In this document: positions 1-11,649 of the stretch, piece after piece
How positions within the stretch are numbered: position 1 is the stretch's first letter
Layout of the letters: each line of letters begins with the position of its first letter
Assembly: GCA_950295325.1 (NCBI GenBank)
Contig: OX485803.1
Span: 5,830,001-5,894,000 of the forward strand
From: Polytrichum commune
Taxonomy: Eukaryota > Streptophyta > Polytrichopsida > Polytrichales > Polytrichaceae
Length of the DNA stretch: 64,000 nucleotides
Reading direction: 5' to 3'
The notes under the pieces: generated by a model
Databases searched by the model: none
What the model was told of the DNA's origin: nothing
What the model saw: only the letters and a program-made list of their open reading frames with translations
Made by a program: the position numbers and the translations under genes

Positions 1-984
1 AGACTAAGGTATTGAGAGATATTGTAGTAGGCTTGAGAGTGCACTCAAGAAGTGTTTTAAGCCAACAGGAAGTGATGTTTTAGTGATTTGGAGTTGTAAA
101 GGTAATAGTATAAGAAAAGTAGTGTGTTGCCACATTGATTAGCCGAAACTACCTTCAAAGGGGAGTACAATAGATGTTTCTGACTAGTCAGAAACAAGGT
201 CTAAAGGGGTGTGGGCTGCAATACTTTAGTTTAACAATTGACCCTTCAAAGCGAGCCTTCACATACATTTGGTGTCCCCCCTGCCCTTGGAACCTCGCGA
301 CTTCGCTCAGGATTGCCTTTGTTGTTTGTTTATTGAATGACATGAAGACATGAGACATTGTTTTCAAAAATTGTGTGTTTCTATTGCATTCAACAAGTGT
401 GAAATGTTCACTAGTTGTAAATGAATTTTGAGCATGTTTCTAATATTCAAGGATAGCTCTCTATGAGTTCTTGAAAAATATTTTTTCCCCATGAGTAGTC
501 AAATTTGTTATCTATTGTCACATAAAGTTTGGGCAAAACCGATTTCATTTGCATCCCCATCAACCCTTTCTTAATGTCACATATGGAAAGATGTTCATAT
601 GGGACATGTAAGGGGTTCAAGTGGGTTTCTTACAATGAAATTTAGTATGGAGGGATCAGTAAAGACATCCTCTCCAATGAAAACAATGAAATTTATTGAA
701 ATATGATTTCTTTAACTAAACCTTTATGTTAAACGGTTTTTGTTTGTGACCTCCATAAGTTATGACCACCTTCCACTTACCACTTTTGGCAAAAAGAAAA
801 TTATTAGATTTCAGTTTGCACATGTTAGACTCCTTACCAATAAAGACCCTTTCCCATGTATTAAGTAGTTTTCTGTACTAAATTTCTCACGAGCGTCTAA
901 ATATGCCATCCATTGCCACAAAAAAGTATGACAACTTTTTTTTATTTTTTTTGGGTGCCAACTACTTGTCAACTGGATGTATGT

Positions 985-1510
985 ACAAGTGTCACCTCAC
1001 TATTCAGTCCATTTCAACTTGGGATTTCTAGGGAAACAATTTGCTACACTTAACATCTAATTTAGTGTGGCCCACACTATGCATCGACCCACATTATTTG
1101 TTTTGCAAGCATGGGTGACAACTAGATAAGGTGTCACATGACACTTGGTGCTATGCGAAGAATCATGAAATCCAGTCCAATTAGCATGCTGTACCAACCA
1201 TAATGCCACACAAATCAAATTGTTTAGGACCAAACCAAATGACAGAGGTTTTTCAAAGGGAAGAACACTCATTGGTTCAGAGGACAAGTAGCTACCACAC
1301 AAGAGGAAGGGCAACAATGTGGCCTTGATGACTAATGAAGACTATTTTGGTCTAGTTTAGGTTAGGAAATATCATGTGGCATAAAGAAAAATAACATGGC
1401 AAAGGAGCAACAATATAAAAAATCAAGACACTATTGTAACGCCTTGAAATCCTTGCAATGTGGAGGACAAGGAGGAAGTGAGGAAGAAAAAAGTTTCATT
1501 GGAGATTTAC
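985..1510 (+). repeat. Degenerate, interrupted duplicate of the ARP2 upstream region
   Basis: About 55 bases from 990 match 2233-2300 with scattered changes. Both share 'CACCTCAC', 'TTCGGTCCA/TTCAGTCCA', 'GGGAATCCTAGGG' versus 'GGGATTTCTAGGG' and an 'AACTTGC' end. The match seems to resume near 1450 ('CCTTGCAATGTGGAGGACAA' against 'ACTTGCAATGTGAAGAACAA'). The intervening 400 bases would then be an insertion or unrelated filler. No ARP2 coding sequence follows the duplicate. Confidence 0.5.
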
Positions 1511-1839
1511 ATTTTGATGTCAACAAGTTTTCTACCCTATTGGAAGAAGACCTCTTTCTCTTAAGGTAGATGGGGCTTAAGTGGCTTGTTTTCTTAATCG
1601 CACCCCTATATTTGATTGGTATGTGGTTCAATGAAGATCAACATAACATTTATCAGTCGTTATCAACCATTTCATTCTAATAATATTTAATGACAATGCT
1701 TTAACCGAGTTTATCAAAATGAATCTTAGATAGCAATGCTAGTAAGAGAGTAACCATGGTATAGTTCCTGAATACGATTTAACTTATTCCCAGCCCCACC
1801 TACCCTCCATACTCAGTTGGATAATGTTATGAAAGAGCA

Positions 1840-2110
1840 CACATCATAAAGACACATGTTTAAAAGAAATTAGACTACGTCTTCAAATAATGAACACAAT
1901 TGAGAGGACTTATGTATTTAATAAAAAACTTCAATAAACATGCAATTCTGATAATCATAACTAAATAAGGGGAGGCCTGATTTTCAATATGTTTTTTTTT
2001 AGGTGTTTTACGATAGATTTGCTAATGCAACATGAGTTTTGTTTTGTAACTCTATTAATCGGTAGAAGTTGGAGAACATGAAAAACAAACCAAATAACAC
2101 TCACATACCT
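1840..2110 (+). repeat. Dispersed repeat shared with 19.6-20.35 kb
   Basis: A stretch containing 'AGATTTGCTAATGCAACA' and 'AGAAGTTGGAGAACATG' recurs near 20250-20340 in the same orientation. The flanks also match ('AATAATGAACACAA' plus 'GAGGAC'). The copies are diverged, so this is an old dispersed repeat. No terminal repeats or coding capacity are visible. Confidence 0.6.
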
Positions 2111-2348
2111 TATAGCTTCTGTGGTTTGGGCCTTATTTTATTTAAATTAAGTTTAGCTGAAGAACAAGGAAAAGCTTTCGTTTCAATGGGTGATGACTTC
2201 ATTTGGTCTTTTCCTATGCCAGCTAGATGTATTTGTAATTGCCACCTCACCGTTCGGTCCACGTCAGCCCGGGAATCCTAGGGCACCAACTTGCAATGTG
2301 AAGAACAACAAGGATGAGTTTTCGCTCCAATTCACTGCTGTTTCGTCG

Positions 2349-2381
2349 TTCTTCTTCTTCTTCTTCGCCTTCTTCTTCTTG
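2349..2381 (+). repeat. TTC/CTT microsatellite in ARP2 leader
   Basis: Two short runs of CTT/TTC units lie about 110 bases upstream of the ARP2 start codon. Pyrimidine-rich tracts are common in plant 5' leaders. This one may be transcribed, but nothing in the sequence proves it. Confidence 0.7.
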
Positions 2382-2489
2382 GGAATTATTGCTGGCATTG
2401 CACTCCAGATTGCTTGAATACTCAACAAGAGGACCTGTCCGAGACTGGAGTATGAGTAGATCTGGTGCGGCCTTTGCGAGCTTTCTGGA

Positions 2490-5400
2490 ATGACGTCCTC
2501 GCACAATGTGGTGGTGTGCGATAATGGCACAGGGGTATGTCTGTCTATGTATTTCTTTCCCCTACCATTCTGCACTTCTAAAGAAAAATCTACTGATTGG
2601 GAGCGAAAATTGCATTCTGGGCCTGATGGAGCTGAATCAATCTCGTGGCAAGGATTTGTCTATCAGATCCAGACTGCGGTTCGTTTGGGTAATGTGGGGC
2701 TATCCGAACTAATATGGCAGAATGAACTGAATTGGGCTTGATCAAATCATCCCGGTGGAAAATCCATCTAAAAATGAATTGAGATCAGCTGCTGGGTATG
2801 GAGTGTATTGACTGTAATGGGTGTAATGCTTTCTGATAACGAGGAGCCTGGCCAAAGGTTTTGTTTAATTCTGGGTTTAGGTTGATTTCTAGGATTTCGG
2901 TGGTTTTAGGGTTTAGGGTGTGGCTCATGTAACCAGGAAGACAGGAAAATTAGGCATGTGGTTCGGTTGAATTCCACATGTTTACAAAATTTGTAAACGA
3001 TTGTTGGCACCGACACATAGGATATTGACGCAGTCAAAGAAAATGTTTTGTTCAGAAGTGGTGTTCCCTACCACGAAAGTTTCCATCTCCAATGACTCGA
3101 AACTGTAAATTGTGGAGAGTAATTTGGATTGAATTTCTGGCCCCCATGGCTTTTGAGGTGCATTATATTTGACCTAGTAATAATTGGCTACAGTTGCTGA
3201 CGAAGGACCGGGTCAAGAACGACATGTCTTAGTGCATATTTATCTGTTTCAGAGTGTCTTGTAAGCTCTATCCGCATTTCCATGCAAATTAAAAGTGTCT
3301 TGTCTTTGTCATCCCCATTCTATGCAATTGCTCAAGTGCCACTTAGCACATCATTGATCACCATATTTCATGGAAGTTAATAGCAAGTAAGTTTCTTTGG
3401 GTTTCTCCATCAACCTTGAATAATCATAATCCTTTACTTTAATACTCAAGGGAGTGTTAGCTAGCTATCTCATCTGTACACAAACACCTGATAATTTGAG
3501 ACAGCACATCCAATTGTCATAAGACAAGCATAATTTGGAGCATTCGGTGTTTCTAAAGTGGACATGAATGTCTTTGATGTAACTATTTTCTGATATGAAG
3601 TAGATCCGTCTGTTCCTTAATAGTTTTGTGTTGTGCAGTTTGTAAAATGTGGATTTGCTGGGGACAACTTCCCAGCAGCAGTTTTTCCATGCTTAGTGGG
3701 TCGCCCTATGCTACGATATGAAGAAAGCCTAGGAGACCATGAGCTGAAGGTATGCTTAGCCTGAATGGAGATATGTGAATTTTAATTTTGAATGTTGTAT
3801 CTCAGCTGGTAACGTTATATAGAACTGACTTATGGAGATATTGTAAGCGTCCTAGGCAGGTGTTTTTGTTAGGACATCGTGTGCACTTTGCTTTAATTTT
3901 CAATTTTACTTCTAGGCCTTCACTGTTGGGCTGTTTCCAGGCACTAACTGTTTCTTCAATCTAGTAATTGTGTGATATTTCATGGTACAGGATATTGTGG
4001 TGGGAACTGCAGCTTCAGAACAACGGCAGCAGCTTGAAGTGACTTACCCTATTAGCAATGGCATTGTTCAAAACTGGGAAGATATGGGTCACATCTGGGA
4101 CCACACCTTCTACGATGTTCTCAAAGTAAGTAATGGGATATGTCTTGCAATTCTGTGCATTGTACCTACATAGCTTTGTCTAAAAGCTTTTTGTCAATAG
4201 TACTATCCTTAATTTCAATGGGACATTTTGGTGGGAGTTGGTCCCCTACGATATTCTCTTGGTTGTTTACTGCACAATAATAATATTTTCTTTCTACTTG
4301 CAGTGCATGCTCAGTAGTGTCTGAATTTGTACGAAGAGCAACCTATTTCGATTTATTGAGGACCAAACTCGTGTTAGCACTTCTTGGCATGCCAAAATGA
4401 GTTTGAACCTCAATGAACCAATATAGAATGTTCTTTGTTCAAACGTCCTCACTGCCTCCAAGCATGCATTGAAAACTTACCGAATATTGAAGCTGTTGTA
4501 TGCAAAACAACCAACTTTCAACCAAAAGTCTCCTTGAGTTAAATGATAACTGCAATATGGACCTGCATTGCTGGTGTCTTGACGCAGGAATATAGCCTTG
4601 TTGACAAAGTGTTTTGGTTGGATGTGTAGGTGGATCCACCAGAATGCAAAATTCTTCTTACAGACCCACCCTTAAATCCCACGAAGAACCGGGAGAAAAC
4701 AGTATGCTTTTCCTCTTCATATAACTCTTCCATGTGATGCTCCAGTTTCAAATTTCAGTGCAATTTTCAGCACATATTTTACCAAATTGTAGGACTCTCA
4801 GCACAATGAATCCTATTGTGGGTATAGTGACATTAACACAATGTTGCAATGATATATCATACTATCCATGTGTTGTTCTACAGATTGAAGTCATGTTTGA
4901 GAAGTATAATTTTGGAGCTGTTTTTATTCAAATTCAAGCTGTTTTGACCCTATACGCTCAAGGTAAACTCTATTCTGTACCTTATATAGGCATGTGAGGA
5001 TACACCCTAGAGTAGAAAACGAAGGTTGTGATGCCCCTGGACATAAATTCTTTACAAGGAAGAATATTAGTGTAGATTGGTTTCATGTGTGAACGCCTTC
5101 ACTTTCAGACGGTCCAGAGGTATTAGGTTACAGAGGTCATCCCAATTTGACACAAATGTAATGTGTTCCAGGACTACTCACTGGTTTGGTTGTCGACTCT
5201 GGAGATGGTGTTACACATGTGGTATGCTTCATTTTGTTCATTGCAAGTGTTGGTGTTCTGTGTCTGTGGTTCTGTTTACAGATTATCAGCTCTTAATGCT
5301 ACAAGTTTGTGTTTCACTGCTTTTTCTATTGTATCATCCTTTATTATGAGTAAATGAGAATGCCAGAGTGAAGCCAATTGTGAAAAGAATGCCTCCTCAC

Positions 5401-8400
5401 TATAAAGGCAGTTGCTTCCTTTTGGAGGCGGGCTCTACAACCTAGTGTAAATCATATTGTTCCTACAGCTTTTACCTGACTAGAAATTGTGATTATAATT
5501 ATTATTGTGATGGTCCAGGTACCAGTGGTCGATGGTTACTCATTCCCACACCTAACAAAGCGTCTCAACATAGCAGGGCGCCACATTACATCATACCTGA
5601 TCGATCTCCTCCTGAGAAGGGGGTATGTTTTCCTTGCACAACATATTTTGGAGACCCTTTAAATTGTGCTCTGTTTTCATGTTAGCCAGCTTGGTATTTT
5701 GCCTTGTTTTCAATTTGCAATTAGATTATCCAGGTCAGGCATGGGGCTTAACTTTTGATCAAAGAAATGCAAAATTGCTATGTTCCATGGAGGTGTTTCT
5801 CACCAATTTGTGGAATTTAGTTGTATTCCTTCTCCCATTAACAATTTCTTTCTTTTGCTGCAGGTATGCATTCAATAGAACAGCAGATTTTGAAACCGCA
5901 AGAGAGATCAAGGAAAAATTATGTTATGTAAGGTGGGCCTCCTCTTTCCATGAGAATGATTTCTTTTCTCCACTCCTTTTGGGTTCCTTCATGTATTTGG
6001 AATTGTGGAGGTCTACAATGTATCTTATTGCATGTAATCTGGAACATTTTATGCATATTCTCATTGTTTTGGTCAGTTGACTGAAGATAAACTTTTGTGC
6101 TGTAGACAGACACCTATATATTGAATTTCACTAATATCGTTTAAATAGCTGATTCCTAGCTTGATGTATTGCATGACTCAGAGGTTGCATCAATTAGAAT
6201 ATTTTAGAAATAGAATGTACTTACCCTCAGGGAATTATGAGAAAAAGGAAATTACCAGCCTCTGTGGGTTTGTGGAAGCATCATCATGCTTTTGATACCT
6301 GTTTGGGTCAGCAACTTCTTAAGAGACCTCACATAGGTTGTTTGGTTTTGCAGTATTGACTACAAACGAGAGTACCAACTTGGTCTGGAAACAACAATAC
6401 TGGTCAAACAGTATACGGTATGTGTAAAGGATTATCTTGCACTGAAACTTCTCCCAACAACCTGCGTAGTTTCTTGTTACTTCTGTTAAATGTTGCCACA
6501 ACCAAAATACTTTGATGAGGGCTTTACCTAACATGCAGTTGAAAGGTGCTATACTTGTATGTTTACACGGTTTGCTACAGATATGCTCATTATCCTTTGT
6601 CTGGTTGAAAGGCAGTTACCTGATGGAAGAGTTATCAAGATAGGACCAGAACGATTCCAAGCTCCTGAGGCACTTTTCACCCCGGTAATAGTTGCAATAC
6701 ATAACTTTCATTTTTGAGAATGTGATGGGCCTCTAGGAAGCACTCGGCACTAGAACTCGAGGGCCCATGACCATTGAAATCTAAAATCTCTCATTGGTGG
6801 AAAATGCTGAGCCTGTCCCACTTCACTTCACACTAGAGCCTTGAGGGCCTAAGGGACTAAGGAAGTTTGAATGGATGAAATTAAACCTACGTGCAGTCCT
6901 ACATGGCATGCAATGGATAATACTTCATTGTTTACTGGATTTTGTGTCAAATCTACCTCAAAGAACTGGATCTAACACAAAACCGTGATACCATCACAAT
7001 TCAAAATCTCACAAGCTTTGGTTTCTTATAACCTATTGTGTAGATGGGGCCACTTGAATAGGACGCTAGTGAAATAACATTCAGTTGAGAGCCTGGTTGT
7101 GTATGTCTTTACACTTCACTTGAAGGCCCGTGACCCCACAAAATTGAAATTCAATCTTTTATGGTATGCCCTTCAGATGAGTTTCAAGGCCTCTAATGTC
7201 ATCAGATTGGCTCTGTAGTGTGAAGCATTCAATTGAAAACATTTGAATATGTTCATTCCTTTTCAATGAATGCAGTGTGGTGTGTATGCAGGAGCTCATA
7301 GACATGGAAGGTGATGGACTGTCAGGTGCTGTTTTCCGGTGCATCCAAGAAATGGACATCGACAATCGTATGTCGGTGAGTATAACTCGTATGTTGGTGT
7401 CATAATTTATAACCTTTGCTAATACTTCATCAACCTGGTTCATTTGTGTGCTTTGTGAATGGTTTCCAGAAGTTACGAGGAGATTTTGGATGGCTTTTGG
7501 GTTGGTCACAGACGAGGATGATCTGATTAGTATATGACTACAATTGTCCTCTCTTTTACTGCTGTCGAATAGTGTCTGTTATCTTTTCTGGTCATTACAT
7601 CACAAGATCCTGTATGCTGTTCTTCACTTGATAAGGAGTTCAAGATTTCTGAGATTACAATCTTGCTGATGATAAGTAGTGGTGTTTTGCTCTTTAAGTG
7701 ACATTTTTGTTGTAAACTTTATGGCAGCTTTACCAACATATTGTACTGAGTGGTGGAAGTACTATGTATCCGGGTCTACCTAGCAGGTACATTCAGCTTT
7801 CAAATTTGGATTTTCTGTTATGCTTAAGCATTGTTTCAGAGTATGCATAGAAGATTTTCTTATGAAAAAGCACTTCACTGTGTACTTCAAATTCATTGAA
7901 GACCTTTGCCTGTTTGGAATTGCAGATTGGAGAAGGAGATTCGAGAGCAATATGTGCGTGTTGTTCTCAAAGGAAACAAGGAGGGTCTTAAGGTACTTAT
8001 CCAATTTTGTTCTTCTATGCTTACACTTCCCTTATTTGAGAATTGAAAACATTCGTGGGGAGTGGTTAGACCTCATCAAAACTTCGAGGTGGTAAGATTG
8101 TCAAAACCTCTTTTAACACCAGTTCTGGCATCCTCTAATAGACTAAAAATCTATCTTGAGATTTTGAAAGTTACCTTGAAAACTGTGGATAACTGCGCAT
8201 ATATGACAGTACTGTGCACACAGATAGGCTGCATCCATTCTCTGGGAATGTAATAAATGTCTTAAGTAGTGGGGTGATAGTATCAATCTAGATATTTGGT
8301 CTACTTAATGTGGAATATGTCTCAATCAAGTATGCTTATTGGTGGCCCAGAAATTGAGACTGCGAATTGAGGATCCACCAAGACGCAAACACATGGTTTA

Positions 8401-8829
8401 TTTGGGTGGAGCTGTTCTTGCTGGTATTATGAAGGTGAGTATCTGATTTCAATTTTGTATTGATAGGGACTAGAGGCCCAATTTGGTTGATTTCAAAAAG
8501 AAATTACTACGGTTGTAAACGTGGACTGCTATGAATGTATCTGTATATAAAAATGTCCTGACATGGTTGTTTTTTGATGCAACTTGTTCAAGTAGAAATG
8601 AATATACAGGGCCAAGCAAGGTTTAGGTGGAGATATTATAGATTAGTTAAAATTGGGTGGCTTTTCATTGACTATATGGAATCCAATGGTCTTGAGTTCT
8701 TAGCTAAATGTGTAGAATAATTGTTCTCCTGGTTCTTTGGTATTTCAGGATCAGCCTGAGTTTTGGATCACAAAACAAGAGTATGAAGAAGAAGGCTTCA
8801 ATTGTCTGCGAAAATGTGGGCAAGCATAG
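2490..8829 (+). CDS. ARP2: Actin-related protein 2 (ARP2/3 complex subunit)
   Basis: ARP2 is one of the two actin-like subunits of the ARP2/3 complex, which nucleates branched actin filaments in the cytoplasm. Fifteen coding exons join without phase error: 2490-2534, 3639-3749, 3991-4125, 4630-4701, 4884-4962, 5172-5221, 5519-5622, 5864-5932, 6354-6417, 6616-6684, 7292-7375, 7728-7786, 7926-7992, 8351-8434 and 8749-8829. The product is 390 residues, the usual ARP2 length. Actin-fold signatures are intact: VVVCDNGTG at the N-terminal phosphate loop, [20 protein letters not shown] (second phosphate loop), [19 protein letters not shown] (adenosine motif) and [16 protein letters not shown] near the end. 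The start is the ATG directly before [13 protein letters not shown]. Intron 10 (6685-7291) carries a dispersed repeat. Intron 1 is about 1.1 kb and contains GGGTTTAGGG-type telo-box sequence. Assignment to ARP2 rather than conventional actin rests on ARP2-specific segments such as NPTKNREK and [12 protein letters not shown]. Confidence 0.97.
6727..7198 (+). repeat. Dispersed repeat family F3, copy inside ARP2 intron 10
   Basis: This roughly 470-base AT-rich block is related along most of its length to 33185-33880 (same strand) and to 36255-36540 (opposite strand). Shared blocks include 'CACCTCAAAGA', 'TCTAACACAAAACCG', 'AAAATCTCACAA', 'GTTGAGAGC', 'ACTTGAAGGCCC' and an 'ATGGTATGCC...AGTTTCAAGG' end. 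It has no coding capacity and is probably a non-autonomous element. The surrounding ARP2 splice sites are intact. Confidence 0.75.
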
Positions 8830-10797
8830 AGGCATTTCATTCACTTGGCGTTACCCCACTCATCCCTGTTGTCTCCTCAAGGAAAAATCAACCTTTGTTT
8901 GGTTATTTTTCTTCCTTTTTGTAGGTATACTTCCTCTGACCTTAGAAGCCTGCATTCCTACCTGACATGGGCCTTGATTTTAACAATCTCAAATCTCCAA
9001 TACATAGTGTGTGACACACCCCTTGGGGTTTCGTCAGTCGAGTGAGGACCGGGGATCTGTTTGCACTCCATGGACAGCCAGGATAAGGCAAGGTTTAACA
9101 AAGTAGTGGGGAGCATCTTAACCTGCAATTAAGTCGGGAATGACTTGGGGAAGGAAGATGTTTGGAAACGCTGGAAGCAAGAAAGGGCCTTTTGAGGGCA
9201 GAAGCAGAAGAGGGCAGAGCTAGAAGGAGTTCCTAGGTCTCATTTCTTTGGTGGTGATTGGGAATTGCAGGCTTAATAGTGACATGGTCACTTGCTGTGA
9301 AATCAAACGTTGAGCATAATGTTTAATTCTGAACCTCAGAACGATTGCAGCTCTGGACTCCCACCTTATAGAAGCATTTTAAGTACCAATAATCTGGAGT
9401 CTTTTTTATTCTTTGTAACATTTAACATATATCTGATGTACACTTTGGATGGCATGCTTTGAATACTTGATCCACATTATATAGATGCTTTGGTGAGGTT
9501 GTGAAAATGAATATGTTAATGTTTTGAATGAGTTTGTATGCTTGATAAGCTTTCTCCTGCAGGTTGACTGTCAGCTATGAAATTAGTGCTTACTTCCTAG
9601 TTATGAGATGGACTTCTTGGGGTTTTGAAATCTAGTTGAGGAGTTTGGAGCTGATTGTTTTCGAATTGTGAACAGTTTAATGTGATGAGAAGCATTACAA
9701 TGCTGAAAAGAACTTCTGAAAGTTGGATGACAGGTGAAGTCACTTTTAATGCTTTTGTATTGAGAATTAGTGAAACTTTGCAAAACCATAGGAATTTAGT
9801 TGTAATAAACAATTTAGTTGTAATTAAATTCGTAAATATGGGGCATTTAAGCCAAATTCGTGTAGGCAAATGTCAGTAAGTCTTTTTTGGACTTATAAGA
9901 TTGACATATCTCCGATCAATTGGAACACATCCAAGTTGAAAATTTAGCTATGTAAATAGCGTGGTTATGGGAAATAGGAGTGTGGGGCGGTTGCAAAGAG
10001 ATGTAAAACGTGGCCATATTTATCCCCATCCTTCACATTTGCAAGGACTGTCTTCAACGGTCTTTACGACCAACTCTGCGTTAAATAAGATCCATCTAAT
10101 GTATTTGAAAGTATTGGTGAAAGTTCCAAGTATATTGATGAACTTCACTGATCAATCCATCTAGTTGTAGGAATTTGGGATAATACATATCTTTCTTGCT
10201 AAAGCTTTCAATATTTTGATTCAATACTATTCTAAGAGCAGAAGCATTGCAAAAAAGAAAAGATTTTCAGTAAAGGGTATCAGGTGAGTGACGTAGGTGC
10301 TCTTTCAAAACAGCAGATATCATCACCACACCATTAACACAACAGAAAAACAGAGTAAATCCAATGTGGCAATGAAATGTCAACAAAGATCAGCACATAA
10401 AGGGTATGCTGCTCTTTCTCACATAAAATCTTTGACCTGCCTGCAAATCTGATGGCTGGAAATCATCAACGACAAAACCAGGTGGACTCAATTAAGAGCG
10501 ATTTATATTCTCACTTGAGCAGCTCATACTCAGATCATACATCTAACATGAACTCCCAAAACTGAAGTGGTTGCGTGATCATTAATATGTGCACTCCAAT
10601 AACACCCAACTGGTGCCCCTTAGCTTAGCACATTTTGACCTGGTATAAAAATTGCCAGAAGACACACAACAGTGCCTTCTATAGGAAGAACACCTTTCTT
10701 TTTCTCCTGCCATCCAGAATGGATAGCATAAAGTACAACCCGTAGAAAAAATCTTGAATGGCATCTTCCTCAACCTCAGAGAGCAGAGTCCATGGAC
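8830..10797. other. Convergent intergenic region: ARP2 3' end and ATP synthase e 3' end
   Basis: The ARP2 3'UTR presumably starts here, and the 3'UTR of the minus-strand subunit e gene enters from the other side. I see no further gene, tRNA or clear transposon ends. Short ORFs in 8.7-9.05 kb overlap the last ARP2 exon in other frames, and those at 9.6-9.9 kb have no recognisable content. Confidence 0.6.
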
Positions 10798-11649
10798 CTA
10801 GTGCTTCACTGGCTTTGGTGCCCTTGCCTGTACAAACCGATGACAATCTTCCATCAATACGAATAACAAAAACAATTGCAATGCAAAATGAAGTCGTGAC
10901 TTCTTGACTTGATTTTGGAAGAGTAAGCAAAAATATTATAACCTAAATGTGATAGGCAGGATTAGCTCCATACCTTAAGATAGGCGAGCTTCATGCTTCC
11001 ATATACCACCCCAACAGAGACGGCTGTTACCCTGGCCACCTGCACCACGACATCCGCAACACATGTACATTAGACTACAATCATTTAACACTACCATCAT
11101 TCATCATCTTCCTTCAAGTAATTATATCAGCCTATGTCAAATAACAGTTAAAAGAACTTGAATTCTTTTCCCCTAAGCACTGATACAGCACTTCATGTGT
11201 ATAGGTATTGTTATTAGTCTACCAACAATCTCTTCAGAACAAAAATAGTCCACAACGAATCGACAGATCTCGATCACATATAAGGGAATAACAGGGGAGG
11301 CGAATTCGAGCGACGATCTACACGGTTTCGACAAACCCTAGAGAAGCTAGGGTTCCCACACACATATGATCAAAACCCTGATTCTGACCTGAGAAACAAC
11401 GACTATGCAATATATCCATACATATACTGCATCTAAGGGGAAAGAAAAAGGATGTTCTAGGACATAAGGCGGCCACGAATCGACATTGTGATGACAAACG
11501 AGCATGTGGATACGGCTTTGCCAGGATAACCTAACCAGAAACATATAGAATGAAATTTTGGGAAGAAGCGGGTGAGACGAGAGGGCAAGATTGCGTACGA
11601 GGGCCAAGGTACTGGTGCCGGAGTAAGGGCCACCCGCTGCTCCTGGCAT
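10798..11649 (-). CDS. Mitochondrial F1Fo-ATP synthase subunit e
   Basis: This small inner-membrane subunit helps ATP synthase dimerise and shape cristae. Three minus-strand exons join in phase: 11649-11599, 11039-10974 and 10827-10798, each bordered by GT-AG. The product is 48 residues: MPGAAGGPYSGTSTLAL, then a hydrophobic segment VARVTAVSVGVVYGSMKL with the glycine/tyrosine pattern of the family's single membrane helix, then a basic tail ending APKPVKH. The N-terminal GPYSGTSTLALVAR block and the short basic C-terminus match the plant subunit e family from memory. The exons are too short for an ORF scan to show, and longer frames over exon 1 on the same strand are incidental. The gene is convergent with ARP2. 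Intron 1 is about 560 bases and contains a CCCTAGA/CTAGGG telo-box-like palindrome near 11335-11352. Confidence 0.9.

Larger units (their letters stand above)
1..2489. other. Intergenic DNA and promoter/5'UTR of ARP2
   Basis: AT-rich DNA with no convincing gene. It holds a degenerate duplicate of the ARP2 upstream region (about 985-1510), a dispersed repeat (1840-2110) and, just before the ARP2 start, a TTC/CTT-rich tract that probably belongs to the 5' leader. Short open frames on both strands here lack recognisable domains and paired splice sites. Confidence 0.6.
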
